Source: Cloeon dipterum (lineage: Eukaryota; Arthropoda; Insecta; Ephemeroptera; Baetidae). From it: DNA of 64,000 bases. The position numbers and the translations under genes are program-made. The stretch is from the NCBI RefSeq assembly GCF_949628265.1, contig NC_088786.1:11470001-11534000 (forward strand). Direction: 5' to 3'. Below the pieces are notes generated by a model, which was given only the letters and a program-made list of their open reading frames with translations, had not been told where the DNA came from and made no database searches. Of this stretch, positions 14,803 through 26,604 are shown piece after piece; the first letter of the stretch is position 1, and each line of letters opens with the position of its first letter.

Positions 14803-17800
14803 AGGTCAGGCGGTGAAATAGATAGTTTAGTGACGGATAAGTCAGAAGAGTGATTTCTACCTAAATCAGCTTCTACCGCACTTAAAAATTTTCTATTCCT
14901 ACCCGTGAAAGCTGCCGCTTTTCTTCTTTTTTAAAGGTAAGTCACACAATTAATTAATCAAAATCAGCAATTTACAAAAAAAAAACAATTTCAATAACAA
15001 AATTTAATTCAAGCCAAAAGTTCACTGTCAATTCTGTCATCGTTTCATTGATTTACCGGAGGCATTTTTTAATACTTTCACACGGAAAGCTAACCATTGT
15101 TCGTATAAAGACAAAATATAGTAAAAATGTAAATTTGTTTGTCCATCTCCTTATTTTAAGTAAAGAAAACAATAACAGAAGTGCAGCGATGCAGCTAAAT
15201 CTCTCTTTTCTCTTCGGTCTCGCGCAAGATATGTAATAATCATCTGCACGCACATCATTTAGTGTCAATATAAATAATGCTGTCGCACTACAGTCAGTCG
15301 TATTATGCAAATGTTGCGCCGCGACCTTTCTATATTAAACATATTACGCAATAATTCTCCTTCGTCCTGACGGTGCCCACTTCTTAAAGCCTCTGACAGA
15401 ATAACAACCCTGAAGGGTTGAATGCACTTGTTCGAGAAACTGGCTAGCTTTGATCGGTCACTGACACAAATTGCAGCTAGCCCAGTCACCTTGCTGACTC
15501 TCTCAATGCCGCCCGGTTAGAAAAAGGGGCAATACTCCGTCCCAACCAACGCACGCACGCTTGTTCAGAGTAACAATTATAACATCCTGATTTTTATCCG
15601 CGCTATTCGCTTATTCTCGATGAATTTGTTTTCCCGATCGGTAACTGCATGCCGACCTACAAACGACTTGCATAAGTATGGGAATGCGGTGGCTATATAG
15701 CGTTGCGTGAATTAATTATCCCACCTGCACCTCAAATAATTGCGTACACACAGGCTTCAGCATCTTTTCTTCCGCAGACACACAGAAACCGGCGTTAAAG
15801 TTCAGAGCTCGTTTGTTTGTTCGCTTGCCTGATATCCAATAATAAATCCGAGGCGTTTTCACATAACCACTTGACAGTCTCACCGCCCAAGCTAAGCTAA
15901 AATACCCGCACGCCTTTGTGAATATAATTTTTTGCTAGCGCTCACGAAGTTTGAACATTTTCCTTGAACACCTGCTGAACGCTTCGATCCCAAAACCAGT
16001 TTTTATAATTAAGAATGCAGACGCGAAATTCGATGTACTTTGCTAACCGCAGAGATTACAAAACACTTTTCAATATAATCTATACTTTCATTTCCTATTT
16101 GAACCAACACGATTGGTCCGTACAAAAACTTGCCCGATTGGTAAATTCATCTATGAAGCAAACAACTCTGTTGTCAGATGGTTGAATATTAATTATTTCA
16201 CTTGTGAACTTTGAAATGTCTTCCCACTATGTTTAAAAGCGAAGCCGCAAAAAACGCGCTCTATCCAGCCAAAATTCATTAATCTCACCTTTCTTGTCAC
16301 TTGCTCACTGGCCAACGGCCGGCCAGGTAAAAATACCAACTCGTTTTGGCCTGTACCAGACTGGTTTTCATTAAAATATTGCCTTAGCAGTGCTTGCAAA
16401 GCCTAGGAAGTATCCACGTATGGATGGAGTACGCATATTTTGCAAAATGCGTGAAACTTGTTTTGAGAATGCACGACGCTCCAAGGGCAGCCGCTCGGAC
16501 GGTGGACTAGGCGCCTCCGCCGATACTGGCAACCCGCCTCATCCAGTTGAACAATTAAACGACTTTGCTTACGATTATAGAGGAAGCAAAAATCACCAAT
16601 AAATCAGAAAAATGCACGTTTGCTTTAGTGCATGCAGAATGAAAAATTGTCGCTCATGGTCAGTTTGTGCGTGTGCGCAAGTGTGTGCCAAGAAGCTGAG
16701 TAATTAAAAGGTGCGCGCGGCTCCAATGTGCGCAATCATCTCTTTCGTTATGTGTGCACTCGCGTGGAAATTGCACACCTGCACTTTTCGCATCCAGAAA
16801 ATTCCATCCGCCTTCATTCGCCAGTCCTACTTTTCCGATGATTGTTCTTTTTTAGATGACGCGCGTGGACTTGCTACTGTGCGATTTCCTTTTTTCGCAG
16901 ACGAGCGGTTGCGATTGTGTGTTGATTTTTGCCTTTTATTCTTTGACACCGCTTTTGTGACGAGGCGTTTTGGCCCGCGGGCGATCAGACAATGGAATTG
17001 TTATATGCAAATTTCACCGATGTGACCTACCAAAAAGAATGAATTGCAATTATAAAACTTGATTGAATAGTGCAGTGGTCTTTGTAAAAGGTCGAGTGCA
17101 AACTTTTTCATTAAGTTTTTTTCCGTTTTCCGACCTCAGCTTTTTCATGCGTGGTTTTCTTATTTTTCTTGGGAAATCCTTCGCAATTTCATCGGGTCTC
17201 GCGCTTCAGGGTTTTCCGCAAATGCGGATAGAGAATAGTCTGGAAATGAACAAACCGGTTGAATGGAAAACTTGAAAGAAAATGTTCATCGGTGTAATGC
17301 AAATTAATCTAGTAATTGAGCAAAAAGACGTCAATAAAAACTTGCTCATCTCGAAACAATCCGATCCAGTGGGAACAGGTTGCAATTTTCTCGCGGTGAC
17401 TTGCGCTTTTTCTCGCGATTCCACAACGCTAATAATCTAACGCCGCTGGAAGATTCCCAAATGCCAATTTTGACTTTGGCAAGGGCGAGCAATCAAATAC
17501 AGTATAACTTCTCGTTATACGTAAGGTGACAAAATCCCGCAGGTGCTCTCATTGCTAATTAAAAGTGCAAAAATATTAACCTCGTTTGCACTCTCTTGTT
17601 CAATCAAATTTTATTAGTGACAAGCCTTGCTTCTACACAAAGGACTCCTTAAAATATTAATAACGATTATCTTTGTGGTCCTCTTCCAACTAGACAAATT
17701 TCTCCTGCTGTTACACTTTGTTTACGTTGTGATACTTGTTACGCAGCGCTGCATAAATAATTGTCGCTACTCCAGTAGAGAGTGGCCTGCGGCGAATAAA

Positions 17801-18209
17801 TTCACCTTGTCGAGTTGCAATCAGTTGTGTTTCTTGTTCATGGTCGTCAACTTCTAAAAATAGTGTTTTACCTATAGTCGCGCACACAGTGCGAGATCAA
17901 TTGTTCAAATAGCGTCCAGCTCGGTTGGGATCCAATAAAGAATTAATTGTTTGAAACGCGAACAGGTTCACCTGTAGGTCAACGAAACGCACTCTGAATT
18001 TCTTTTGGAAGAAGAAATCAAAACTTGTTGTGAATGGGAGCATGGGAGGAAATTTACACTGAATTGGTTTACCTGTCTTGCACAACTCGGCAAACTATGA
18101 GACAATACATGTTGTGTGACCGAGAGTAAATTCTATTTTAGTCTTTGCTTAATATGGTTTTGATCGTTTCTGTTGCAGGATCCTTCAATTTTGCTAGCTT
18201 CCAAATAAA
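14797..18209 (+). other. Elongase non-coding first exon, 3.2-kb intron 1 and 5'UTR
   Basis: The predicted non-coding exon 1 is 14797-14936, ending AAAG before GTAAGT. Intron 1 runs to the acceptor TTGCAG ending at 18178, and 31 further untranslated bases precede the ATG. Intron 1 is by far the largest in this gene. It shows no coding exon that I can support. Long first introns often hold enhancers, but that is inference. Confidence 0.6.
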
Positions 18210-20630
18210 ATGGCTTCAGTCATCGCTTATGTCGTCGATGGATACCGTGATCTTATGGACAACAAAAGTGGTAAGAATAATTTTCTGGTTCTCCTCCCTT
18301 CGATTTGCATCGGCCTAGCAGTGTCCGGCTTTTTTATTTTCGCACTTGCGAAAGCGAAATATAGTCGCGCTTATGCACTTACGTAGTTTCTTTTAAAATT
18401 AATTTCTGCTGAGTTCATTAATTTTCTGCTATTTTTTGCTTTCCCGGCCTGTCCACGAGTATGTAATCTCGCGGTTCATCAACCGAAATTCGCGAATCAT
18501 CGTGACGCGAGCGGCATGCACATCTCCATTTTTTGCCAAGTAAATTTAAACGAAGAAAAGCTGGAAGAAAGAGAAGAGTCATTATCCATATTCCTATTTA
18601 GGTAGGACGTTGAAAAAGAGGATTAATTTTCGGCTGTGAGCATTACAAGTTGATTGCTATGACGTCGGAGCTGCGAATGACGAATGTATAAAGATCAAAC
18701 ATAAAAGTAAATATGCTTCTTCATGGGAAATTCGATCGTCATTGCCGATGCTTGGGCAAAAAATATGCATTTTTTTGTTTATTTGCGCTCTTAAGTGTCT
18801 TCCAGTTACAAGGCGATTACTGGCTTGATTGATACATTAGGCGATCTTGATGGGTACAAAAACAGGTTGGAAGATAAAATGATGATAAATAAAATATGCA
18901 GCCTTCTGGGAAGGAGTCATTGCTCTATGAGGCGTTAATTATAACCGACTGAAACTCAATGATATTTTTAGAACAGATGTGAGATGAACTGTAAAAGATA
19001 TAATCGTCAGTTATAAACGCAACGCAAAAAGGTCGCGCTTACAGAATTTTTGCTCTATCGGCTGCGTGTTTTTCTCCATTTATAACAGCATTCTGAATAA
19101 TATATAGCCCTGAAAACTACAAGGTGAATAAGTGAGTAATAATCCGACTTTTCTTTGCAGACCCTCGTGTCAATGACTGGTTCTTGATGAGTGGTCCGAT
19201 GCCGACGGCGCTCATCTGCCTCACTTATGTGTTCATTGTCAAGTATTTGGGACCGAAATTGATGGAAAACCGCAAACCTTTCGAGCTTCGTCAAGTTCTC
19301 ATTTGGTACAATGCCTTCCAAGTTGCTTTCAGCACATGGCTCTTCTATGAGGTGAGTACCACGCCGCCTTACCACTTGCCACCCTAATTCCGAGTGCTAA
19401 TTATCCCTAAAATTATTTCAGTGCATGGTTTCTGGTTGGTGGAACAACTACAGCCTGCGATGCCAGCCCGTTGACTACTCCGAAGATCCGTTGGCGATGC
19501 GTATGGCCCGCGGCTGCTGGTGGTACTACTTCTCCAAGTTCACGGAGTTCTTCGACACCTTCTTCTTCGTGCTGCGCAAAAAGAACGACCACATCTCGAC
19601 CCTGCATGTCATCCACCACGGAGTGATGCCTCTGTCCGTCTGGTTCGGAGTTAAGTTCACCCCCGGCGGTCACAGCAGCTTCTTCGGCCTGCTCAACACC
19701 TTTGTGCACATCATTATGTACGGTTACTACCTCGTCGCCGCCCTTGGACCCCAGTACCAGAAGTTCATCTGGTGGAAGAAGTACCTCACCGCCCTCCAGA
19801 TGGTAATTGCAATATTTTGTAATAAAATAAATGTGTTTTTTACATTCGAGTCGCGCCGGTTGCATAACCACGCAGTGACTCTTTAATTCGGGTCTGTCCT
19901 TTTGAATCATCGCGTCTAATCATCTTCCCTATTTTTTATCACCTCAGGTCCAGTTCGTGGCCGTGATGGTGCATGCCTTCCAGCTCCTCTTCACCGACTG
20001 CAACTACCCCAGGGCCTTCGTCTGGTGGATCGGAATGCACGCTGTCATGTTCTACTTCCTCTTCGCCAATTTCTACAAACAGTCTTACAAGCAGAAGAGC
20101 TCCAAGAAGGTGAGATGGTCAACTTGCAAATATAATAGTCACGCTTGGCACTCGATAACCTTGGCTGAAATGTTGTGTCTCAAGTGCATAGGCGCATAGA
20201 CGGGCGAACTGGTTTTTTTCCGTTTCCTAGTTTCTGCTCTTGCTTCTAACGCAAGAGCGCCCATTAGCGCTGTTTTCATCCATATTGTTTTCCCGGAAGT
20301 GCCGAGCTGATGTCAAACAACATGTTTAGGAATAATTGTGACATGCTACACAATCGAAACATGAGTCACTCAATCCGATTAAAAGTCAATTATAGCTGAT
20401 TGAGTCTCACATCCTGATGAGTACGTTTCAAACAATTTTTTCTTCCTGCTCCACAGATGGCCGACAAGTCCATGGCTCAAAGGATCTCTGAGGGAGTGAC
20501 CATCTGCCACCCCGGTGCCCTGTACCAAACCCCCGAGGAGAGCGGCGACAAGATGATTGTCAACGGCTTCACCTCGCCAAACGACTCCACCATGAGAAAC
20601 AGAGCCTACGTCAAGGGCTCGTCGCAATGA
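18210..20630 (+). CDS. ELOVL-type very-long-chain fatty acid elongase (ELOVL1/7 class)
   Basis: This ER-membrane condensing enzyme adds malonyl-CoA units to acyl-CoA, the first step of the fatty-acid elongation cycle. In insects this class feeds cuticular lipids and hydrocarbons. Exons 18210-18270, 19161-19351, 19422-19802, 19948-20109 and 20457-20630 join in frame to 322 aa, typical for the family. Diagnostic motifs are present: KFTEFFDT near residue 123, the catalytic histidine box HVIHH at 146-150, and an N-terminal WFLMSGPMP segment. Several hydrophobic stretches fit the seven-helix topology. The Lys-rich KQKSSKK is internal, so this isoform has no exposed C-terminal KKXX ER-retrieval signal. 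The last exon, after the KSSKK junction, encodes a soluble tail and is the most likely place for alternative C-termini. Orthology within the large insect ELOVL family is not resolved. Confidence 0.95.
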
Positions 20631-21325
20631 GCGCGCGGCCAGTTCTAAGGCGCTTCACCTCACATTTTTCTAAGTCTTTCCATCGTAATTTTAAAGCACC
20701 TCATCTCACTTTTGTTCCTTTTGCACCTGCCAGCTTCAGCTGATCTTGACGATTCGGTTATTTAACACTTTCTTCGTGATTTTAAAAACTTTTACTTTCA
20801 GTTTTTCAACTCATCCTTCCCCTTAAACATTTTTTACTTCTCTCTTTGTTTCAACGCCTTTCAACTCTCTTTGCCTTCAGCTGGGGTTGATTTATATTTA
20901 ATCAAATCGACCTGTAGCAAAGTCCCCTTCCGCTATCTCCTTCCCCGGTATCTCAGCAATGCAATAGTCCTCTTGCCTATTTATGCCTAGAGAAACTGAG
21001 GTGAAAAATTTAACCAACTCCGGCAAAGTCTACAGCCAAGCTCAAACTGTGATCAATACCGACTTTATTATCACTTTAGGCTCGTTTTAGATTTGTGTGT
21101 AAATTCAACTCCCCAAAAATAGCAACATATCAACACTTTGCCAGTTTTCGTTCTTAATATATCTGTTTCTCATTCTGTGTCAGTCTTTAATGGTGTCTTT
21201 TTCTCCCTGGTCAGCACATTTCAGTGTACGAGTGTTAATCGACGAATATCCTATTTTTTACTCATGTGTGAATAAGCATTTTGTACAAATGAAACTTGTA
21301 ATAAAAGCGAAAAGTATGCAATTAA
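20631..21325 (+). other. Elongase 3'UTR with poly(A) signal
   Basis: Pyrimidine-rich non-coding sequence after the stop, ending at AATAAA 21300-21305. Nothing else is recognisable in it. Confidence 0.6.
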
Positions 21326-22176
21326 TCTTACTCTTTCACTGCAGCAATTCCTTTTAATGAATCATTGCAAAAAAATGCAAAAAAAACTTGAAAAAATGCA
21401 ACGCCGCATAAATAGCAAAAAGATGCGATGGTTGAAGGTCAAAGAGCCAACCGTGAGATTAATACATTTTTCGGATTCTGTAAGCCGATATAAGCCAAAC
21501 AAAAGTTGTAATATATTATAATATTGTGCTGACTGCGCTGCGAAAATCGCCGGCCTTGGCATTAAAAGCCGCTCAGTGTCAGCCCTGGAAAAAATAATGG
21601 ATACTTGTTTTTAGACCTCACCTCTCAGCAGGAAAAAATCGCTAAACGATATAGCTGCTATTTTTTGTAGGAGCTTATAACCGATTCCTTGCTTAGAAAA
21701 GCTTACAAATATTCGAAATACTCAAAATATTGCATACTATTAAAATTTTTAACAACATTCAAAACATTTAAAGTGATTCTAATTTGCATGAATATATGAT
21801 TGGAAAGTAAAATTTAATATTTTGTCAGAATCCCTCGCTCACACGTCACACGCTATAGGCTCGCGCGACGCGCATTTTCCCTCTTTCTTATTGACTGCAG
21901 ACTCGCGGCTAGGCAGCCAAGCGCCACACCAGCGCCAATCAGTTTGCATACCGTCTAGGAGCTCTTCGTTCCTTCGCCCCACGGTCTCCCCTCAAACGCC
22001 TACTTCTGCTATTTTTTCGGAGCAGCTGTTTGGAAGCAAAACATGACGACCCGCTCTACCGCTGCACGTCGTGTTATTTCAAAGCTACTTTGAGGCATGT
22101 GACGACATTTGTGCGAAAATTTCGTCACTGCACACCAATTTGGCCTTAAGGAACTGTGAGGTTTGCTCAAATTGAA
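21326..22176. other. Spacer and presumed MTFP1 promoter/5'UTR
   Basis: The left part is AT-rich. A GC-richer block at about 21840-22150 just before the MTFP1 start codon is the likely promoter and 5'UTR. It holds an upstream open frame (about 21822-22046) with no family resemblance. No TATA box is obvious. Confidence 0.4.
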
Positions 22177-23403
22177 ATGGCACAAGAAGAAACGACAGTG
22201 AAACAGGCGACTGAAAAAGAGGTTGACATTTACCGCGACACCCCAGTCAGATTTTTAGGTTTGCTAAAAATAATAATGCTTAATACATATTAAATCATTT
22301 TTGAATTTACTATCGAGTAAAAAATGTTTGTTTTTAATGTTGGTATGTTTCACGTGTGTCTTAGAGTCAAAATATGTAGCCAAAAAATTAATCGCGCATA
22401 CTATTCACACCTAAAATGTGTATAAAATAGGTAAAATAGAATTCACTTCCTTGAATCATATGAAATTATGAACAAATACAAAATCATTTTTCACTACGCT
22501 TATTTCAATATTGATCACTGCAAACTTAAATTTTAACGTAACATTGAAAAATTAAGAATTATCAGAATTATGTTCAATGTGTTCAATCAATTAAATAACT
22601 GATCCGTATTATCTAACATATTTCATAATTTAAATTGCTACTTTAAAAGCAATATTATTAAAGTAACTTTTTGCAATCACGCTGAGAGATAAATTGAATT
22701 AATATGTCATATCTGAACTGCAAAAAACCCTGATTACACTATAATTTAGATCCCTTTTCGTCTAAAACTTACTCATCTTTTAAATAACTAGTTTTGTTCA
22801 TAGAATTTTTACTTTAATCCAGACGAACCTTGAAAAATAAACTTAAAAGTTATCCAGTTTAAAATTGTATATTTTGATTAACTTTGCAGGCTACGCTAAT
22901 GAGGTTGGAGAGGCATTTCGGTCGTTAGTGCACAAAAGCGTTGTCCACGGCAGTTATGGGGTGGCCAGCCTGTATGTCCTCGCGGACACGGTGGACAAGT
23001 CAAAGAAAATTTACAAGGTGACTTCCATTCAGCAATAATTATCACACACGATCAAATAAATTTGACCTTTTCTGCTGATTTGCATCCACAGGCGAATCAG
23101 GACAACCCTGAGTGCAACAAGAAGGTGCTGATAGCAGCTGGAGACACTTTGTTGTGGCAGGCCTTGGCTTCTGTGATTATTCCCGGCTTCACCATCAACA
23201 GGGTGTGCGCTGGCTCCTACTTCCTGATGAAGCGCTTCAAGGTAGCACCAAAGCCGGCTCGCAAGTGGATGACGACGGCCATCGGACTGGCTTGCATACC
23301 TTTCATAATCCACCCCATCGACAACCTGGTCACCGTGTTGATGGACAAGTCAGTCAGGAAGTTGGTGGGGCTTCCACACGAGGAGCAGAGTAAACACGAC
23401 TGA
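22177..23403 (+). CDS. MTFP1: Mitochondrial fission process protein 1 (MTP18)
   Basis: MTFP1 is an integral inner-mitochondrial-membrane protein that promotes mitochondrial fission and tunes bioenergetic efficiency. Exons 22177-22258, 22890-23017 and 23092-23403 join in frame to 173 aa (human 166). Strong family blocks are visible: DTPVRFLGYANEVGEAFRSL near the N-terminus, HGSYGVASLYVLADTVDK, LLWQALASVIIPGFTINRVC and RKWMTTAIGLACIPFIIHPID. The hydrophobic segments match the family's membrane helices. Intron 1 (631 bp) splits the Gly codon of FLGYANE. The C-terminus (HEEQSKHD) is polar. FAHD1 follows 577 bp downstream on the same strand. Confidence 0.97.
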
Positions 23404-23980
23404 CATCCCTTGCAGTTGGCCTATTACTCGTAGAAATCAGCTAGAGCCAGTTTTTGCACAGCCAATTTTGTTAAAATTAGATTTCCATATATATATAGAA
23501 GGTGTCCTCTCAATTAGCGAAATATCGTATAGCTCCTGTAAGTAGAGTGAACCTTTAGATGGCAGAAGATATTGCATTTGATTTTACCTTGCAATGTTGG
23601 AATTATTGTTGATATTAACTGAAGTTATTCAATATACACCATTAATACTCCGTAGTATACAGGTTGAAATTATGCGCTCGGCTTCCTAAAGTTGTTTTGT
23701 ACTTTTGCAGCGTGATACATTTTTGTTACTGAAATATACTCTTATTCCAAATTAATATTTTTTCTGTTGCAATCAATTCCTTCCAATCTCAATTAAAAAA
23801 AGGGTTTATTTAATATTCCCGCCGTTGGGACGTCACTCTGCCACCAACCTTGACGGCGGTGACCTTTAGCACTAAAACAAGTTTGGACGAGCCTCTTTTC
23901 TGTTATCTCCCACACGGTGGCCCACTGGAATTGTGCAGTAGAAAGTAGAGATTTAAATTGGTCCAATAAGTTGGGTAGCG
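23404..23980. other. MTFP1 3'UTR and FAHD1 upstream region
   Basis: Non-coding sequence between two tandem genes. The first half is AT-rich, with no canonical AATAAA; ATTAAA near 23791 is a possible variant signal. The second half, from about 23810, becomes GC-richer and includes GACGTCAC at 23829-23836, a CRE/ATF-like site that may belong to the FAHD1 promoter. Confidence 0.4.
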
Positions 23981-25061
23981 ATGGAGGTAGCGCAGTTGGC
24001 ACGTTTTATGAACATTGGAAGAAAAATTGTCGGGGTGGGTCTCAACTACAGGTAGTGTCAAAAATTGTCTCTATTAAAATTTATTTGAAACCCTCTCAAA
24101 AACAAGATCCCTGTTGCTCGAGAGAAATTTACAAGCGCCTGACAACCCAATAATATTCCTGAAGCCGACTTCTTCATACATTGCTGAAGGTCAAACTATA
24201 GAGGTGAGCGTTGGATATGACTTTGCTTGTTCTCTGTAATGCTGTTGTCATGGAAATTTCAGATCCCGGATGATTTTGTTGTAAACCAAGAAACTGAACT
24301 TGGCGTCGTCGTGGGAAAAACTTGCCGAAATGTCACTGAGGACGAAGCGAAAAAAGCTATCGGCGGCTACTGTCTCGCCCTTGACATGACTGAAGTTAAA
24401 CATCTGGTTCGTCGTGAATATAATATAATATGATAAAATGTAATTTTCGAAAAAGTTATTGTTTTGGATTAAATCAAATTTTATTTTTTAGTCCTGGTTT
24501 TCTTAACCATTTTTTGAAATATGATTCAGTTCATAAAAAAATCCTTAACAATTTTGTACTAAAATTGGGTTAGCTCTGAAGAAACGTAATAATGTATACG
24601 TAGTAAAATTAAGATTTATAAATAATTAATATTTTAGCCAATATAGATATTAAAAAATCTTGTAGCAGTTACATTTTTATCAATCTTTAATGACTATTTA
24701 TTTAATTATTTCTCAGACTGCTTGGAGGCAGCTGGGCATGCCATGGAGTTTGAGCAAAGGATTCGACACATCATGCCCTGTGAGCCGATTCGTGACACCT
24801 GAGGAGCTGCCTGATCCCGACAATGTAGACCTCTGGTGCAAAATCAACGGGAAGATGTGCCAGAAGGGAAACACTTCCGACATGCTTTTCGCAGTGCCCA
24901 CGATCATAAGCTACGTCAGCAAAATGATGACCCTTGAGCCCGGTGACCTCATCCTGACCGGGTCACCACCAGGAATGGTCAACATCAAGGCTGGCGACGT
25001 CATTGAGGCAGGTCTCGGCGAGATTTTATCAATGAAGTTCCCAGTCGAAGATAGGAAATGA
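23981..25061 (+). CDS. FAHD1: Fumarylacetoacetate hydrolase domain protein 1 (oxaloacetate decarboxylase/acylpyruvase)
   Basis: FAHD1 is a mitochondrial Mg2+/Mn2+ enzyme that decarboxylates oxaloacetate and hydrolyses acylpyruvates. Exons 23981-24051, 24107-24203, 24263-24406 and 24717-25061 join in frame to 218 aa (human about 224). Metal ligands are kept: Glu66 and Glu68 in NQETELGVV and Asp97 in ALDMT. Lys118 in SLSKGF is also kept, as are PVSRFVTPEELPDP, IISYVSKMMTLEPGD and LILTGSPPG. The oddity is at residues 22-29. Where human FAHD1 has NYADHVRE, with the catalytic His/Glu pair, the spliced sequence here reads NYRSLLLE. The Glu stays but Leu replaces His, and the distance to the FLKP block is unchanged. 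Intron 1 is 55 bp. Reading through it meets an immediate stop, so splicing is needed. The FAHD1 family is certain; full activity is not. Confidence 0.93.
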
Positions 25062-26604
25062 TTGTTGCCATGGATATATTATTTCTTTGTTATTGATTTT
25101 GAAAATATTTTTATACATTTTATGGAATAAAATCAAGAGCTTGCCATTATATATTTCTAGTGATCTTCAAATAAAATTTTGTTGGTGGATGACTTTCAGG
25201 CAGTTTATTTGCATCTTAAAATTAGACCAAATTTTTTATCTTGAAATAATAGATATCTATATATGTACATCTTTTCAGCAGGTGAAACCACAATTAAGTC
25301 CCCGAAATCTAAACCCAGAATTCAAAATTTTCTCTTCAGCATCACGGTGATCGAAATGGGAGGAGCTGATTAAAAATATCAAGGTGGAGTTGAAGGTTTT
25401 TAGCATTAATTTATCGTTAATTTTTATCTGAAAGATTATTTCCATGGAAAACACTTTCTCTCGCGTGTTTGTTTTCTCTTCTTTTGCTAACAGTCCCCGC
25501 GGTATATAATGAGTTTTATACAAACACACATCATGCACTGAAGTTTGAAGATTTAATTCATACAATTGCTCTCATTTGCAACAACTCGCGATCAAACAGT
25601 TCAAATCAATTATCTCAATAGGAACACCAGTGTCTAACAGGCAAATAGATTACAGCAAATGATGACAAAAAGCAAAAAACACAAAATTCATTAGCTCAAG
25701 AATCCGTCAGCAGTCGTCTGTGAGGATGGGAAGTTGGTTGAATCTAAGTAGGCATCAAACAATACTCAAAGCAGATGATTTTAGTCCCGAGTGTGAAACT
25801 CAAACTGTGGGCTCTTCATGAATCTTCTTAAACATTGAAGCTTACAACTAGTGTGGCTAAATCAATAATATAACACTTTCTTTTTTGGTTATTAACTGGG
25901 GTACATTTTACCATTATAATAATATCTATTAGTGTGTGTTGCGTGATCATTAAAATTTTAAACCTTTCTTATGAGAGTTGTTACAATTTATTCTTTTGAT
26001 GATTTCTTTTTAGACGTGTATTAAATTTAATCATGATTTTCGCTGTTTTTCAATCAAAAGACACTGGTGATGGAAAATATTCGTGCAGCTTTTTCGTGGT
26101 GTCGAAACCAATGCATGGACGTCTCGCCTTGTCAGCGCGTTCACGGTTTGACGGGGAGTGAGCAAAATAGATTCGGGAAAAACTAACTAACTAAACAGCA
26201 TACAGTATCACAACTTTTAAGAAAAAGAGAACAGTGGATTGGGCTGCGTAGGACTAAAAACACGACTCCCACCATGAACTCTACAACAGCACATTCAGAT
26301 TGCATGCACATTCGTATCAGGTCGTTTCCATCAAACCGCGCAGTCTGGCTAGACGCACAGACTGGTCACTACAAGGGGGAGAGCGAGTGAGTGTGTTGTG
26401 TACATGATTCGTTCCGGGACAGCTCCGGCAGCAGCGGTAGTGGTAGCAATTAATGAAGGAGAGTAATAATAATAATCATAATGAACCAACATAGCATCTT
26501 TCCTTGCAACAAACACGGCTTGTTCGTTTGCACCTATACCAATCAATCAACCAAACAATCAAACTACGATCCGAAATTTGTGTGGGCGGGTGTTAAAGCT
26601 CGTG
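25062..26604. other. Convergent 3' region between FAHD1 and KCMF1
   Basis: AT-rich sequence holding the 3'UTRs of two convergent genes. FAHD1 has an AATAAA near 25126. The KCMF1 3' end was not located; several minus-strand A/T-rich hexamers between about 25550 and 26010 are candidates. No gene, repeat array or structural RNA was recognised. Confidence 0.4.

Noticed and set aside
24541-24555. ATCCTTAAC in FAHD1 intron 3, like a U12 branch site
   Set aside because: The intron starts GTTCGT and the motif is far from the acceptor, so it is an ordinary U2 intron.
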